Notes: generated by a model not told the origin, from the letters alone. Shown: positions 1 to 8,512, counted from the first letter of the stretch. The stretch is DNA of 51,459 bases from an uncultured Bacteroidales bacterium (GCA_900318955.1 ONMJ01000011.1:1-51459); one strand, 5' to 3'. Translations and numbers: made by a program.

Positions 1-1
1 C

Positions 2-517
2 ACCCGGATGCTTGAGAAGATGCGTCGGAAATATTCCCGCGAGTGGTACCTCGACAGAGTCCGGAAGATTCGCGAGGTCATGCCGGATTGCGGCCTCACA
101 ACAGACGTCATAGCCGGATTCTGCTCGGAGACCGAAGAAGATCATAAAGCGACCATGAGCCTGATGGATGAGGTCGGATTCGACTGGGCATTCATGTTCC
201 AGTATTCAGAAAGGCCGGGGACCCTTGCGGCCAGAAATTATCCCGACGACGTACCGCCCGAGGTCAAGACAAGAAGGCTCAATGAAATAATAGAGCTTCA
301 GGGTCGTAAGGGTCTTGAAAGCTATCGCCGCGACATTGGAAAGCGCTTCCGAGTCCTTGTCGAAGGGCCGTCAAAAAGGGATCCCGGCCAGCTTTGCGGA
401 AGGGCCTCGAACAATAAGATGTGCGTATTTCCATCCGGCGGCCATAAAGTCTGCGACTACGTAGATGTCATCGTCAGGGACTGTACAAGCGCGACTCTTA
501 TCTGCGATCTTGCATAA
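2..517 (+). CDS. miaB: MiaB C-terminal part (tRNA methylthiotransferase), cut by the window edge
   Basis: This is the 3' part of the radical-SAM enzyme that methylthiolates i6A37 of tRNAs to ms2i6A. The reading frame is open from base 2, so the start and the iron-sulfur cluster cysteines lie outside the window. What is visible is the end of the radical-SAM barrel, with the family's typical stretches MRRKYSREWY, GLTTDVIAGF and FMFQYSERPGT, followed by a C-terminal TRAM-like RNA-binding region (about residues 110-169). It ends 19 bases before glpK on the same strand, so read-through into glpK is possible, although the functions are unrelated. The identity is clear from the conserved blocks; nothing odd is seen apart from the truncation by the window. 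Confidence 0.93.
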   Translation, partial: TRMLEKMRRKYSREWYLDRVRKIREVMPDCGLTTDVIAGFCSETEEDHKATMSLMDEVGFDWAFMFQYSERPGTLAARNYPDDVPPEVKTRRLNEIIELQGRKGLESYRRDIGKRFRVLVEGPSKRDPGQLCGRASNNKMCVFPSGGHKVCDYVDVIVRDCTSATLICDLA

Positions 518-536
518 AAACTAAAACCACATAATT

Positions 537-2018
537 ATGTCAGAAAAGTTCATTCTCGCCCTGGATCAGGGCACCTCAAGTTCAAGGGCGATAGTCTTCG
601 ACCATGAAGGAACGGTCCGTTCTGTCGCTCAGAAAGAGTTCACCCAACATTTCCCTAAACCGGGCTGGGTGGAGCATGATCCCAAAGAAATTTGGTCATC
701 CGAGGCAGCTGTCATCGCTGAAGCGATAAGTGCCATCGGAGTGACAGGTAAAGATATCGCAGGTATCGGCATCACCAACCAGCGAGAGACGACGATTGTC
801 TGGGACGCAGAGACCGGTGAACCCGTCTACAATGCGATCGTATGGCAGGACCGCCGCACTTCCGAATACTGTGATTCTCTTAAGGCACAGGGACTTACCG
901 ATATGATTCGGGAGAAGACCGGTCTTATCGTGGATGCATATTTCAGCGGCACCAAGATCCGCTGGATACTTGAGAATGTCCCTGGAGCAAGGGAAAAGGC
1001 TGAACAAGGAAAACTTCGTTTCGGTACTGTCGACACCTGGCTTATATGGAACCTCACAAGAGGCGAAGTCCATGTCACCGATGTCAGCAACGCTTCCAGG
1101 ACGATGCTATTCAATATCAAGACCTTGGAGTGGGACAAGGAGCTTCTGGAACTTCTCGGCGTTCCCGAGTCAATGATGCCTTCAGTGCGTTCTTCAAGCG
1201 AAGTTTATGGTCATACGACTACTACCCTATTCGCTCATAAGGTCCCCATCGCCGGTATCGCCGGTGACCAGCAGGCCGCCCTCTTCGGACAGATGTGCAC
1301 GGAACCCGGATCGGTCAAGAACACCTACGGAACAGGCTGCTTCCTCCTTATGAACACCGGAGAAAAGCCTATCATGTCGAAGAATAACCTTCTCACCACC
1401 ATTGCATGGAAAATAGGAGAAAAGGTCAACTATGCTCTTGAGGGCTCGATTTTCGTAGGCGGTTCGGTTGTCCAGTGGCTTCGCGACGGCCTCGGCATCA
1501 TAAAATCTTCCTCAGAGATAGAGGCTCTCGCTTTGAGCGTTCCGGATAATGGCGGAGTCTATTTTGTTCCCGCCCTCACCGGAATGGGAGCCCCCTATTG
1601 GGATCAGTATGCCCATGGAGTAATCTGCGGAATAACCCGCGGCACCACCGCTGCCCATATCGCCCGCGCCGCACTTGAAGGAATCGCATTCCAAACGATG
1701 GATATAGTCGGAGCCATGGAGAAGGATGCCGGCGTGCACCTTGCTGAGCTCAAGGTGGACGGAGGTGCATCCAGAAACAATCTAATGATGCAGTTCCAGT
1801 CCGATATCCTGAATTCATGGGTAGTGCGCCCGAGAGTCACAGAGACTACAGCAATGGGTGCTTGCTACCTTGCAGGACTTGCTGTCGGATACTGGTCAAG
1901 TCTCGACGAGATCCGCTCCCAGTGGCAGGCAGACCGCATTTTCACTCCTTCAGGAGCCGATGTTTCCGCGCAGAAAGCAGGCTGGGCGGATGCTATTTCA
2001 AGGACAATCAACAAATAA
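537..2018 (+). CDS. glpK: Glycerol kinase
   Basis: FGGY-family kinase that converts glycerol and ATP to sn-glycerol 3-phosphate in the cytoplasm. At 493 aa it has the usual length. The N-terminus [10 protein letters not shown] is the family's phosphate-binding loop, and [23 protein letters not shown] and [14 protein letters not shown] are typical glycerol-kinase blocks; [18 protein letters not shown] marks the second ATPase subdomain. The ATG at 537 has no clear Shine-Dalgarno sequence, as usual in Bacteroidota. glpF starts four bases after the stop, giving a two-gene uptake and trapping unit. No glycerol-3-phosphate dehydrogenase gene is in the window, so the next step must be encoded elsewhere. 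Confidence 0.97.
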   Translation: MSEKFILALDQGTSSSRAIVFDHEGTVRSVAQKEFTQHFPKPGWVEHDPKEIWSSEAAVIAEAISAIGVTGKDIAGIGITNQRETTIVWDAETGEPVYNAIVWQDRRTSEYCDSLKAQGLTDMIREKTGLIVDAYFSGTKIRWILENVPGAREKAEQGKLRFGTVDTWLIWNLTRGEVHVTDVSNASRTMLFNIKTLEWDKELLELLGVPESMMPSVRSSSEVYGHTTTTLFAHKVPIAGIAGDQQAALFGQMCTEPGSVKNTYGTGCFLLMNTGEKPIMSKNNLLTTIAWKIGEKVNYALEGSIFVGGSVVQWLRDGLGIIKSSSEIEALALSVPDNGGVYFVPALTGMGAPYWDQYAHGVICGITRGTTAAHIARAALEGIAFQTMDIVGAMEKDAGVHLAELKVDGGASRNNLMMQFQSDILNSWVVRPRVTETTAMGACYLAGLAVGYWSSLDEIRSQWQADRIFTPSGADVSAQKAGWADAISRTINK

Positions 2019-2022
2019 CGCT

Positions 2023-2763
2023 ATGCTGACCAAATGTATATTTGAATTCATCGGCACTCTCGTGCTGGTACTCCTCGGCGACGGTGTGTGCGCCAATGTA
2101 ACCCTCAATAAATCAAAGGCCCAGGGAGCAGGATGGGTGGTTATCGCCCTAGCTTGGGGCTTCGCCGTAATGGTAGGCGTACTCATCGCCGGCCCCTATT
2201 CCGGAGCTCATCTAAACCCGGCAGTAACTCTTGGACTTGCAATCGCAGGCAATTTCGCATGGAACGAAGTACTCGGCTACATTGTAGCCCAGATGCTCGG
2301 AGGATTCGTAGGCGCTTGCCTCGTCTATGTCTTTTATAAAGACCATTACGATGCTACTTCCGACAACCCCGATGCTATGCTCGGCACATTCTGTACCATG
2401 CCTGCAATCTGGAGCCCGTGGCGCAACTTCCTCTCAGAAATGATTGCTACTTGCCTTCTCGTCTTTGCCATCATTGCCCTCGCAGTGAGCGGAAATGCAT
2501 TCACCGTAGGAGGGACGACAGCTACTACGGGTGCTCTTGGAGCATTCCCTGTAACCTGCGTCATCATGGCTCTCGGCATGTCTCTCGGCGGTACTACAGG
2601 ATATGCAATGAACCCTGCCCGCGACCTAAGCCCCCGCTGCGCCCATGCTGTCCTCCCCATCAAGGGGAAACGCGATAGCGGCTGGTCCTACAGCTGGGTA
2701 CCCGTCCTCGGTCCGATGGTCGGCGGCGCCCTTGCAGCAGGACTTGCTCTTCTAGTCTTTTAA
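2023..2763 (+). CDS. glpF: Glycerol uptake facilitator, MIP/aquaporin family
   Basis: Six-helix inner-membrane channel for glycerol diffusion, 246 aa. Both pore half-helices carry the NPA signature: HLNPAVTLGLA in the first half and AMNPARDLSPR in the second. The Asp-containing second motif (NPARD) is characteristic of glycerol facilitators rather than water-only aquaporins. The frame is open further upstream inside glpK, but the ATG at 2023, four bases after the glpK stop, gives the normal MIP N-terminus (MLTKCIFEFIGTLVLVLLGD). It forms a tight unit with glpK and is followed by a strong bidirectional terminator. Confidence 0.95.
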   Translation: MLTKCIFEFIGTLVLVLLGDGVCANVTLNKSKAQGAGWVVIALAWGFAVMVGVLIAGPYSGAHLNPAVTLGLAIAGNFAWNEVLGYIVAQMLGGFVGACLVYVFYKDHYDATSDNPDAMLGTFCTMPAIWSPWRNFLSEMIATCLLVFAIIALAVSGNAFTVGGTTATTGALGAFPVTCVIMALGMSLGGTTGYAMNPARDLSPRCAHAVLPIKGKRDSGWSYSWVPVLGPMVGGALAAGLALLVF

Positions 2764-2780
2764 CCTCGCAGCAAGCAAAA

Positions 2781-2820
2781 AAATACCTTCCGCTCTTCTT
2801 CGTTTGAGCGGAAGGTATTT
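2781..2820. terminator. Bidirectional rho-independent terminator
   Basis: A perfect 15-bp stem (2781-2795 with 2806-2820) around a 10-base loop. It is preceded by A residues and followed by T residues, so it can work in both directions. It sits between the convergent glpF (plus) and the beta-barrel gene at 2838 (minus) and probably ends both transcripts. Confidence 0.9.
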
Positions 2821-2837
2821 TCTTGTTGAGAACTATG

Positions 2838-3434
2838 TTAGAACAAATAAACTGCTCCTATAGAGAGGTCTGGGACAGAAATGACATCGTCAAGATCCAC
2901 TACGGCCTTGATAGTATTTCTCATATTAAAATCCGTAGACATCGAGACTGATACGAAATCAAGACTCGTCCTGAGAAGGAATCTCGGAGAGAGTTGATAA
3001 GTCAGTACAGGGACCAGATTGAGCCCAATCTGGGTTGACGAATTGCCGTCCTGCTCAGGAACAATAAATGCTCCTGCTTCTGCCCAAAGGCTCATTTTAC
3101 CGAAATCCACTGCTCGGTAGGCAAAATATGTCCTCATCGAAAAAGGAGTGGTTCCATATTTCGTTTTCTTATATATGTTCTCATGTTCTGGATCCGACTC
3201 ATGTGTCTCGGAATGCATGTAGCTTTTTCCATATGAAGCCCTAAGGCCTACCGCCATCTTGTCTTTGAATATTCTTCCGACCTCTGGAGAAATACAATAG
3301 CTCCAAGATTTTTCAGCATCCAATTCAGATGCTGACCCTGCCAGATATCCTCCGGCATACCACTGTGCGCTTGAAGGGATAGACACAAACGCTACAATTA
3401 ATACAATAAATAATTTTCTCGCCATCGCGCTCAT
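2838..3434 (-). CDS. Small outer-membrane beta-barrel-like protein, unknown function
   Basis: A 198-aa exported protein that I do not recognise by name. It has a signal peptide (hydrophobic stretch LFIVLIVAFVSIPSSA, likely cleavage before QW) and then alternating hydrophobic/polar beta strands with many aromatic residues. It ends in Leu-Phe, typical of small outer-membrane barrels in Bacteroidales. The first ATG is at 3434; a second ATG three codons in (3425) gives a more compact signal peptide and may be the true start. It is the last gene of a three-gene minus-strand run after two lipoproteins, three bases after the preceding stop. The fold is inferred from composition only; no enzymatic motif is visible. 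Confidence 0.72.
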   Translation of the reverse strand: MSAMARKLFIVLIVAFVSIPSSAQWYAGGYLAGSASELDAEKSWSYCISPEVGRIFKDKMAVGLRASYGKSYMHSETHESDPEHENIYKKTKYGTTPFSMRTYFAYRAVDFGKMSLWAEAGAFIVPEQDGNSSTQIGLNLVPVLTYQLSPRFLLRTSLDFVSVSMSTDFNMRNTIKAVVDLDDVISVPDLSIGAVYLF

Positions 3435-3437
3435 TTT

Positions 3438-4112
3438 TTAACTTTCAACCACTGATTCAACTATAATCTTTTTATTTTCTCGTTTCAACGTCACTAAAAC
3501 CCTTCCGCTCTCATACGTTTCCGTTTTGGGCAGGAATAGCCTATATGCGACATCTACTTGCATGCAATCTTTTGTATGAGTAATGATATGAGAAGTGCCA
3601 CCCTCGTCAAGGCAACTTGTTGCTGTATAACAATAATTTGGCGATATAGGCATTTCATATGACTCCCATTCCAATTTACCGTCCGGGTAAATAGAACCTG
3701 AGAAAGAAAACGGCCAAACAATCGCTTCCTTTTCATAAAAGTCTATGACATGACCATCAATAGGTACGGTGTAATCATCGACAAACTGGACCGGCACCGA
3801 TAAATCGCAATGAAGATGATATCCTTGAATAGGGCCACTAATGCAACTAAAACTCACATATGCCTTTCCGCGCGCGCGCTCCTCAAAACTTCGAAGTTCA
3901 TCAAATAGTAACGCCTCTTTTCCGTCATTATTCAGATCAAACAGCCTCGTAGGGTCATCTTCCCATACCATATCGGTGACTATATATTCTCCGTCAAGAC
4001 CCGAAAGAGTATTATTTGCTTGTTCAGTAGGTCGGAAAGGATCATATCCTTCATGGCATGAGAACATACAGAATATCAATAATGATGCTATTATAAACTT
4101 GACCTTTCTCAT
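3438..4112 (-). CDS. Putative lipoprotein of unknown function (224 aa)
   Basis: Unrecognised protein with a signal peptide and a lipobox ending at Cys19 (MFSC), so it is probably lipid-anchored to a membrane. The mature part is beta-rich with Cys residues and several acidic patches; FDLNNDGKEALLFDEL resembles a text-type 'number/unit' loop seen in lipocalin-like Bacteroidales proteins, but I cannot assign a family. It lies between a larger lipoprotein (five bases upstream) and the small barrel (three bases downstream), so the three genes are very likely one operon. The DNA is richer in A+T than the flanking core genes. Confidence 0.7.
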   Translation of the reverse strand: MRKVKFIIASLLIFCMFSCHEGYDPFRPTEQANNTLSGLDGEYIVTDMVWEDDPTRLFDLNNDGKEALLFDELRSFEERARGKAYVSFSCISGPIQGYHLHCDLSVPVQFVDDYTVPIDGHVIDFYEKEAIVWPFSFSGSIYPDGKLEWESYEMPISPNYCYTATSCLDEGGTSHIITHTKDCMQVDVAYRLFLPKTETYESGRVLVTLKRENKKIIVESVVES

Positions 4113-4117
4113 ACGAT

Positions 4118-5671
4118 TTACTTTCTTAAAGGAATTATTTGAATATCAACGCCTCCGCTACGAGCCTCTGCTACATGCGCTAAAGATGCCGATGGGTAGT
4201 CAGTTATTATTGCTCTTTTATACTCTACATCCACAGAACCTAAAGAATCACAACTCTGAGTCATCTGATATGAATAAGTAATCTTCTTTTTCACTGTCTC
4301 TTTGTTTCCAGAATTATACCCGATTTTTACATAATCATTAAAAGTTCCGGAAGCATCTGATGTAGTATTATTCATATATTCCACCTCTTCTGTTTCAGTT
4401 ACTGTTTTTGAGATTCCACTATCTTTTTCAATAACAACTATCTTATATTTAGATGGGCAAGTCCTAACGTCCCAAGTAAAGAGAGGTATATTAACAAATA
4501 TCCATTTTGGAACCAGATAGGAGTCATCAATTTTAGCATATATAGATTTTTTAGCTCCGAGCCAATTATACTTATTAACAAGCTCATATTTATCTATCTG
4601 AAATGCCTGTGAAAAAGAGACAGTAAAGGGTTTGGAATCACAGTTATCTTTTCCTGCCTTAATAATAAACACCAACTCGAGTGCCCCGTCTGCCCATATC
4701 AGCTCCTTAAGTTCTTCGGCAGTATAATTAGCTGTTTGGCCTGTTTTTCTATGCTCCCGAAGCTTAAAATCATCGGTATCATCATAATATCCATTGTTTT
4801 CAGGATTAACAAGTTTAATTCTATAAATTGTTTCTTGATAATTATAATCCACACTCCCGCTATCGCAGGTTTCTGTCATACCATAGTAAATATGATCTCT
4901 TTGAGGTACTCCATTTTGATAATAGGCCGTTGCAGTTCTGCCTTTCAAGACATCAATTGGAATTTCATCCGGATCATCATCGAGCGGGGCATCAAGAAGC
5001 CAAGGGTTTCCCCAATGGCCACCATCTCCTTTGGTAGTTCCGGTATTCTTAAATACATCATCAATAAACTCATAGTCCTCCCTACACAACGCAGATTTTG
5101 TTGTAGTATTCTTTATCTTCATGCGTTCATTGTCTTTAACAATAAGTACTGGATCAGAAGGTATATTATCACGGCTTACTGACTGAATATATTTTCCATC
5201 TTGATAGATTCTTTGTTCCTTCTCAGATGTCCTATACGTAACAGATACTTTATCTTCCTCTGTATCCCAATTGTTTACACTAAAGCATTCTGGGGCTATC
5301 CAAGACCAGTCTGGGACCAGAATATCCAAAAGAGGGAGCTCTAACTCTATTGAAGAGAGCTTATTCTCATAATCATAATCTGCCAAGATATCGCGGAATG
5401 TCTTGTCGCCAGCAACCATGGCATCCTTGACAAAGGGATAAAAAACATCATGGTCTTTATCGAACTGTTTTAGAGCCTCATTCCGTATGAATTCTCTCAG
5501 TTCGGGTTCTTGATTGATAGCCTTGGAAAGAATGACGGCAAAGTCCGAAAGGCTTCTCTCATTTTCATTCATAACAACTGGAGACTCCGCTTCATTGATT
5601 GTCTCCTCATTTTCTTTTGTACAGGAGGCCATAAAAGCTACTCCTATCAGAATTAACAAATACTTTTTCAT
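4118..5671 (-). CDS. Large putative lipoprotein of unknown function (517 aa)
   Basis: The first gene of the three-gene run. The N-terminus MKKYLLILIGVAFMASC is a lipoprotein signal with Cys17 as the lipidation site. A helical segment rich in Asp/Glu/Lys follows (about residues 40-100, containing NEALKQFDKDHDVFYPFVKD), then long beta-rich sequence. I believe lipoproteins of this general type, with an ERSLSDFAVILSKA-like helix after the lipobox, occur repeatedly in Bacteroidales genomes, but no function is known to me. The coding DNA is visibly A+T-rich compared with the ribosomal genes nearby, suggesting an accessory origin. It is expressed from a promoter at 5701-5708 that has four phased repeats upstream. 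Confidence 0.72.
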   Translation of the reverse strand: MKKYLLILIGVAFMASCTKENEETINEAESPVVMNENERSLSDFAVILSKAINQEPELREFIRNEALKQFDKDHDVFYPFVKDAMVAGDKTFRDILADYDYENKLSSIELELPLLDILVPDWSWIAPECFSVNNWDTEEDKVSVTYRTSEKEQRIYQDGKYIQSVSRDNIPSDPVLIVKDNERMKIKNTTTKSALCREDYEFIDDVFKNTGTTKGDGGHWGNPWLLDAPLDDDPDEIPIDVLKGRTATAYYQNGVPQRDHIYYGMTETCDSGSVDYNYQETIYRIKLVNPENNGYYDDTDDFKLREHRKTGQTANYTAEELKELIWADGALELVFIIKAGKDNCDSKPFTVSFSQAFQIDKYELVNKYNWLGAKKSIYAKIDDSYLVPKWIFVNIPLFTWDVRTCPSKYKIVVIEKDSGISKTVTETEEVEYMNNTTSDASGTFNDYVKIGYNSGNKETVKKKITYSYQMTQSCDSLGSVDVEYKRAIITDYPSASLAHVAEARSGGVDIQIIPLRK

Positions 5672-5700
5672 ACTAACTAACTAAATAATTAATTGGGCGG

Positions 5701-5708
5701 CAAAGGTA
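5701..5708 (-). promoter_or_regulatory. Promoter -7 box of the lipoprotein/beta-barrel operon
   Basis: Read on the minus strand this is TACCTTTG, matching the Bacteroidota -7 consensus TAnnTTTG, 30 bases upstream of the ATG at 5671. No good -33 TTTG is found at the usual 19-22-base spacing; an A-rich stretch is there instead. A weak -33 together with repeats just upstream suggests a promoter that needs an activator. Confidence 0.65.
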
Positions 5709-5741
5709 GGAAAAAACAAAGACCTAAAAAAATCAAAGTCG

Positions 5742-5817
5742 GTGAACCTTACATATTAGCCCGTGAACCTTACATTTTACCGGGTGAACCTTACATTTTG
5801 GGGGTTGAACCTTACAC
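5742..5817. repeat. Four direct repeats at exact 21-bp period
   Basis: The core GTGAACCTTACAT occurs at 5742-5754, 5763-5775 and 5784-5796; a fourth, degenerate copy (TTGAACCTTACAC) is at 5805-5817. Starts are exactly 21 bases apart, two helical turns, so all copies face the same side of the DNA. The spacers of eight bases differ between copies. On the minus strand they read as TGTAAGGTTCA units and lie directly upstream of the operon promoter. The period equals the 9 + 12 spacing of LytTR-type direct-repeat operators, and the unit contains the GTT core, so a LytTR-like activator is a plausible ligand; this is inference. Confidence 0.85.
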
Positions 5818-5880
5818 CACCATATTGATGACATAGGTTATTGGGATGTGGCACAAAGGCCGGTCAAAAACCCAATCTCA

Positions 5881-5907
5881 TCCATGAAAACCACCCTTTT
5901 TCATGGA
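5881..5907. other. Inverted repeat in the 5818-5969 gap
   Basis: A perfect 10-bp stem, 5881-5890 with 5898-5907, and a seven-base loop. It lies about 60 bases past the end of the minus-strand pseudogene and may be its old terminator, although only a short interrupted T run follows on that strand. The rest of 5818-5969 holds no gene that I can support. Confidence 0.45.
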
Positions 5908-5969
5908 CGAAACCTGTCACGAAAGATCGACTTTGTAGTACGGGGAGGAAAACGCTTTAAGACCTCCAA

Positions 5970-6592
5970 CTAGAGCAAGAGTCTTAGTCCGAACGATAAG
6001 GTTAGATGGCCGAGACTTCTATAATCTTTTTTTTCCAATTGAACAGACTGGGAAGAGCCGTTCGGATAATAATTGGTATATGAAGAGATTGTCCCTGTCA
6101 CGAATGAAACTGAAGCGCCGACAGCTAAATGCTGAGTAAGGGAGAAATCATATCCTATATCGGCTAACTGGCCTAAGGTTCCTCCTCTTATATAATAAGG
6201 TTCAAACACCACTGTATTGTCATACAAGCCGAGATAACCAAGGCCATAATTGACAAAAAAGGCGCCACGATCTTTGGCAGTGAGCCATCTGTAAGATATG
6301 AACGGGCCGATGAAACGGAGATCTATTTTGTCAGAGATTTTTCCGCTTCGGGATGATCCGTCGTTAAAAGTGACTATTCTATTCCTTCGAAACTACGCGA
6401 AAAATGGCCGTCGCTATACTTGAATCCTACTCCTAACGTCTCTGAGAAGAAATGAGAAATGTCAAAACCATAACAATAACCCATCTTTAGTTTTCTCTGA
6501 TAATCAGTCATATCGGATCCTAAAGACTTGTCCACAAGGCCGAGTTGATAAGCAAATCCACCATGAACTGCTATCCTCCATGAAGGGTACAA
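5970..6592 (-). pseudogene. Outer-membrane beta-barrel gene, 5'-truncated and frameshifted
   Basis: Two open pieces in different frames read as one barrel protein. The upstream piece (6592 to 6374) ends FSRSFEGIE-stop; the downstream piece reads RIVTFNDGSSRSGKISDK and continues through LRFIGPFISYRW and NYGLGYLGLYDNTVV to FGLRLLL at 5970. The break sits on a tandem duplication of TATTC at 6375-6384. Removing one copy restores FEGI-VTFNDG without loss. The 5' end runs straight into the tsf terminator, has only a TTG as possible start and no signal peptide, so the N-terminus is also missing. The aromatic, beta-rich composition suggests an outer-membrane barrel. The C-terminal frame could be read as a separate short ORF from 6227, but this is unlikely to be a gene. 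Confidence 0.75.
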
Positions 6593-6627
6593 AAATAATC
6601 CGGCTCTGCAAAAGAGAGTCGGATTAT
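6591..6627 (-). terminator. Rho-independent terminator after tsf
   Basis: A 13-bp stem (6595-6607 with 6615-6627, one G-U pair in the RNA) followed on the minus strand by a T run at 6595-6591. It lies 20 bases after the tsf stop and ends the ribosomal-protein operon. Confidence 0.88.
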
Positions 6628-6646
6628 CATATTATGAAGACTCAGA

Positions 6647-7639
6647 TTAGTCGCTGAGAGAGAAGCGCTTGAATGAAAGCACCTTAGCCTCTTTATCAAC
6701 TGCTGCGAGGGCGGCCTTTACGGTCTCCTTGTTGTCGCTAAGCTGATACTCCTGCTCCTCGAGAGTGTTTTCTTTGAGGAACTTCTGGATACGACCGTTG
6801 GCAATGTTCTGGATCATCTGCTCGGGGAGGTTGGCAGCCTTCTCGGCACCGACCTTAGCGATGATTTCGCGAGCCTGCTGAGCCTGCTCTGCGGTAAGCC
6901 AACCCTTAGCGGTGTTGGACTCGATATGATCCTCGCTATCAACATGTGCAGGATTGATACCAGCCTTCTTGAGAGCTGCATCGACAGCCTTCTGAACCTG
7001 CTCGTCGCGGGTCTTCTGGATAGCGACTGTGCGCTCAGACTCAATAACCTCAGCGGGAACTGAAGCAGCGTCTACAGCTACTGGATTCATGGAAGTAACC
7101 TGCATTGCAATACCGCGGGCGATAGAGGCGGGAACCTCTTTATTGAAAGCGACGATTGCACCGAGCTTGCCGTTGAAATGGACATACTCAGAGACAAACG
7201 GAGCCTCGAGAGAGCCATAATAAGCAAGGACATGCTTCTCACCAGTCTTTCCGGCCTGGTTGGTGATATCTTCCTCAACGGTATAACCGTCTGAAAGCTT
7301 CTCAGCCTTGAGAGCCTCTGCGTCAGCAGGGAATTTAGCGATTGCTGCATCTGCAATCTCACCTGCGAGCTTCTTGAAATCGGGAGTTGCAGCCACGAAG
7401 TCAGTCTCGCAACCGAGGCAAATGAGGATAGCCTTTCCGCCTTCAATGCGGGAAAGAACTGCACCCTGGGTAGTCTCATTGTCACCGCGCTTGGAAAGAG
7501 TGGATTTACCTTTCTCGCGAAGGATCTCTACGGCGCGCTTGAAATCGCCTTCAGCTTCGGTAAGGGCGTTCTTGCAGTCCATCATACCGGCGCTGGTCAT
7601 GTCGCGGAGCTTCTTGATATCTGCTAATGCGATTGCCAT
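6647..7639 (-). CDS. tsf: Elongation factor Ts
   Basis: Nucleotide-exchange factor for EF-Tu in the cytoplasm, 330 aa. The N-terminal UBA-like module (ADIKKLRDMTSAGMMDCKNAL, residues 5-25) and the core motif CLGCETDFVA (the EF-Ts signature containing TDFV that inserts near the EF-Tu nucleotide site) are intact. The C-terminal part is longer than in E. coli, as usual for Bacteroidota. It follows rpsB after 24 bases on the same strand, the near-universal rpsB-tsf pairing, and is followed by a strong terminator. Confidence 0.97.
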   Translation of the reverse strand: MAIALADIKKLRDMTSAGMMDCKNALTEAEGDFKRAVEILREKGKSTLSKRGDNETTQGAVLSRIEGGKAILICLGCETDFVAATPDFKKLAGEIADAAIAKFPADAEALKAEKLSDGYTVEEDITNQAGKTGEKHVLAYYGSLEAPFVSEYVHFNGKLGAIVAFNKEVPASIARGIAMQVTSMNPVAVDAASVPAEVIESERTVAIQKTRDEQVQKAVDAALKKAGINPAHVDSEDHIESNTAKGWLTAEQAQQAREIIAKVGAEKAANLPEQMIQNIANGRIQKFLKENTLEEQEYQLSDNKETVKAALAAVDKEAKVLSFKRFSLSD

Positions 7640-7663
7640 AATTCTTTGTTTCTAAATTGTTAA

Positions 7664-8482
7664 TTACTCAGCTTCTGCTTCCTCAGCAGCGGGGGTCTCA
7701 ACCTTTGCGGCGCGACGGGGACGGAGCTTCTTTGCACCCTTCTCTGCCTGCTGCTCGGCAACCTCAGCCTCTGCATCGGTCTTTTCCTTCTCGAGCTTTC
7801 TCTCGTCGAGTCCTTCCTGAATAGCGGCGCAGAGGATGTCCATGATCTTCTCGATGGACTTCGTTGCATCGTCATTAGCCGGAATCACATAATCAATCGG
7901 AGTGGGATCGCAACATGTATCAACCATAGCGATAACCGGGATGTTCAGACGATTAGCCTCTTTAACGGCATTGGCCTCTTTCTGGACGTCTACTACGAAG
8001 ATTGCTGAAGGAAGACGGCTCATATCCTTGATGGAACCGAGGTTCTTCTCAAGTTTAGCCCTCTGGCGCTCCACCTGGAGACGCTCTCTTTTAGCGAGTT
8101 TTTCGAAAGTACCATCTTCTTTCATTTTGTCGATGGTATTCATCTTCTTGACTGCTTTGCGGATGGTGGGGAAGTTAGTAAGCATACCACCTGCCCATCT
8201 CTCAGTCACTGAAGGCATATTTACGGACAGAGCTTTTTCAGCTACTACCTCTTTGGCCTGTTTCTTTGTAGCCACAAAGAGAATCTTGCGTCCTGCACGG
8301 GCAAGATCCTTCATGACCTCGGCGGCCTCGTCAATCTTGACGACTGTCTTGTGCAGGTCAATGATGTGGATTCCGTTCTTCTGGTCGAAGATATACGGAG
8401 CCATCTTAGGGTTCCATTTGCGGGCAAGATGTCCGAAATGAGCACCTGCATCAAGCAATTCCTGGAAATTTGTTCTAGACAT
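7664..8482 (-). CDS. rpsB: Small-subunit ribosomal protein uS2
   Basis: 272-aa ribosomal protein of the 30S head-body junction. The N-terminus NFQELLDAGAHFGHLARKWNPKMAPYI and the blocks VTERWAGGMLTNF and AIFVVDVQKEANAVKEA are diagnostic. The C-terminal tail from about residue 225 is rich in Glu, Ala, Lys and Arg and is an extension beyond the folded domain. About 195 bases separate it from rpsI; that gap holds a structured RNA (see 8513-8630), a good candidate for autoregulation. Confidence 0.98.
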   Translation of the reverse strand: MSRTNFQELLDAGAHFGHLARKWNPKMAPYIFDQKNGIHIIDLHKTVVKIDEAAEVMKDLARAGRKILFVATKKQAKEVVAEKALSVNMPSVTERWAGGMLTNFPTIRKAVKKMNTIDKMKEDGTFEKLAKRERLQVERQRAKLEKNLGSIKDMSRLPSAIFVVDVQKEANAVKEANRLNIPVIAMVDTCCDPTPIDYVIPANDDATKSIEKIMDILCAAIQEGLDERKLEKEKTDAEAEVAEQQAEKGAKKLRPRRAAKVETPAAEEAEAE

Positions 8483-8512
8483 TTCGTTGTAATTGTTTGT
8501 TTTTTAACTCTT

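Noticed and set aside
1858-2022. Longer GlpF start inside glpK
   Set aside because: The extra 55 residues are out-of-frame glpK sequence and have no MIP-family similarity; ATG 2023 gives the normal N-terminus.
5742-5817. Regular repeats considered as a CRISPR array
   Set aside because: Repeat cores are only 13 bases with eight-base spacers and no cas genes are present; the arrangement fits phased protein-binding sites.
2838-6592. The A+T-rich island considered as a mobile element
   Set aside because: No transposase, integrase, terminal inverted repeats, target duplication or tRNA junction was seen.
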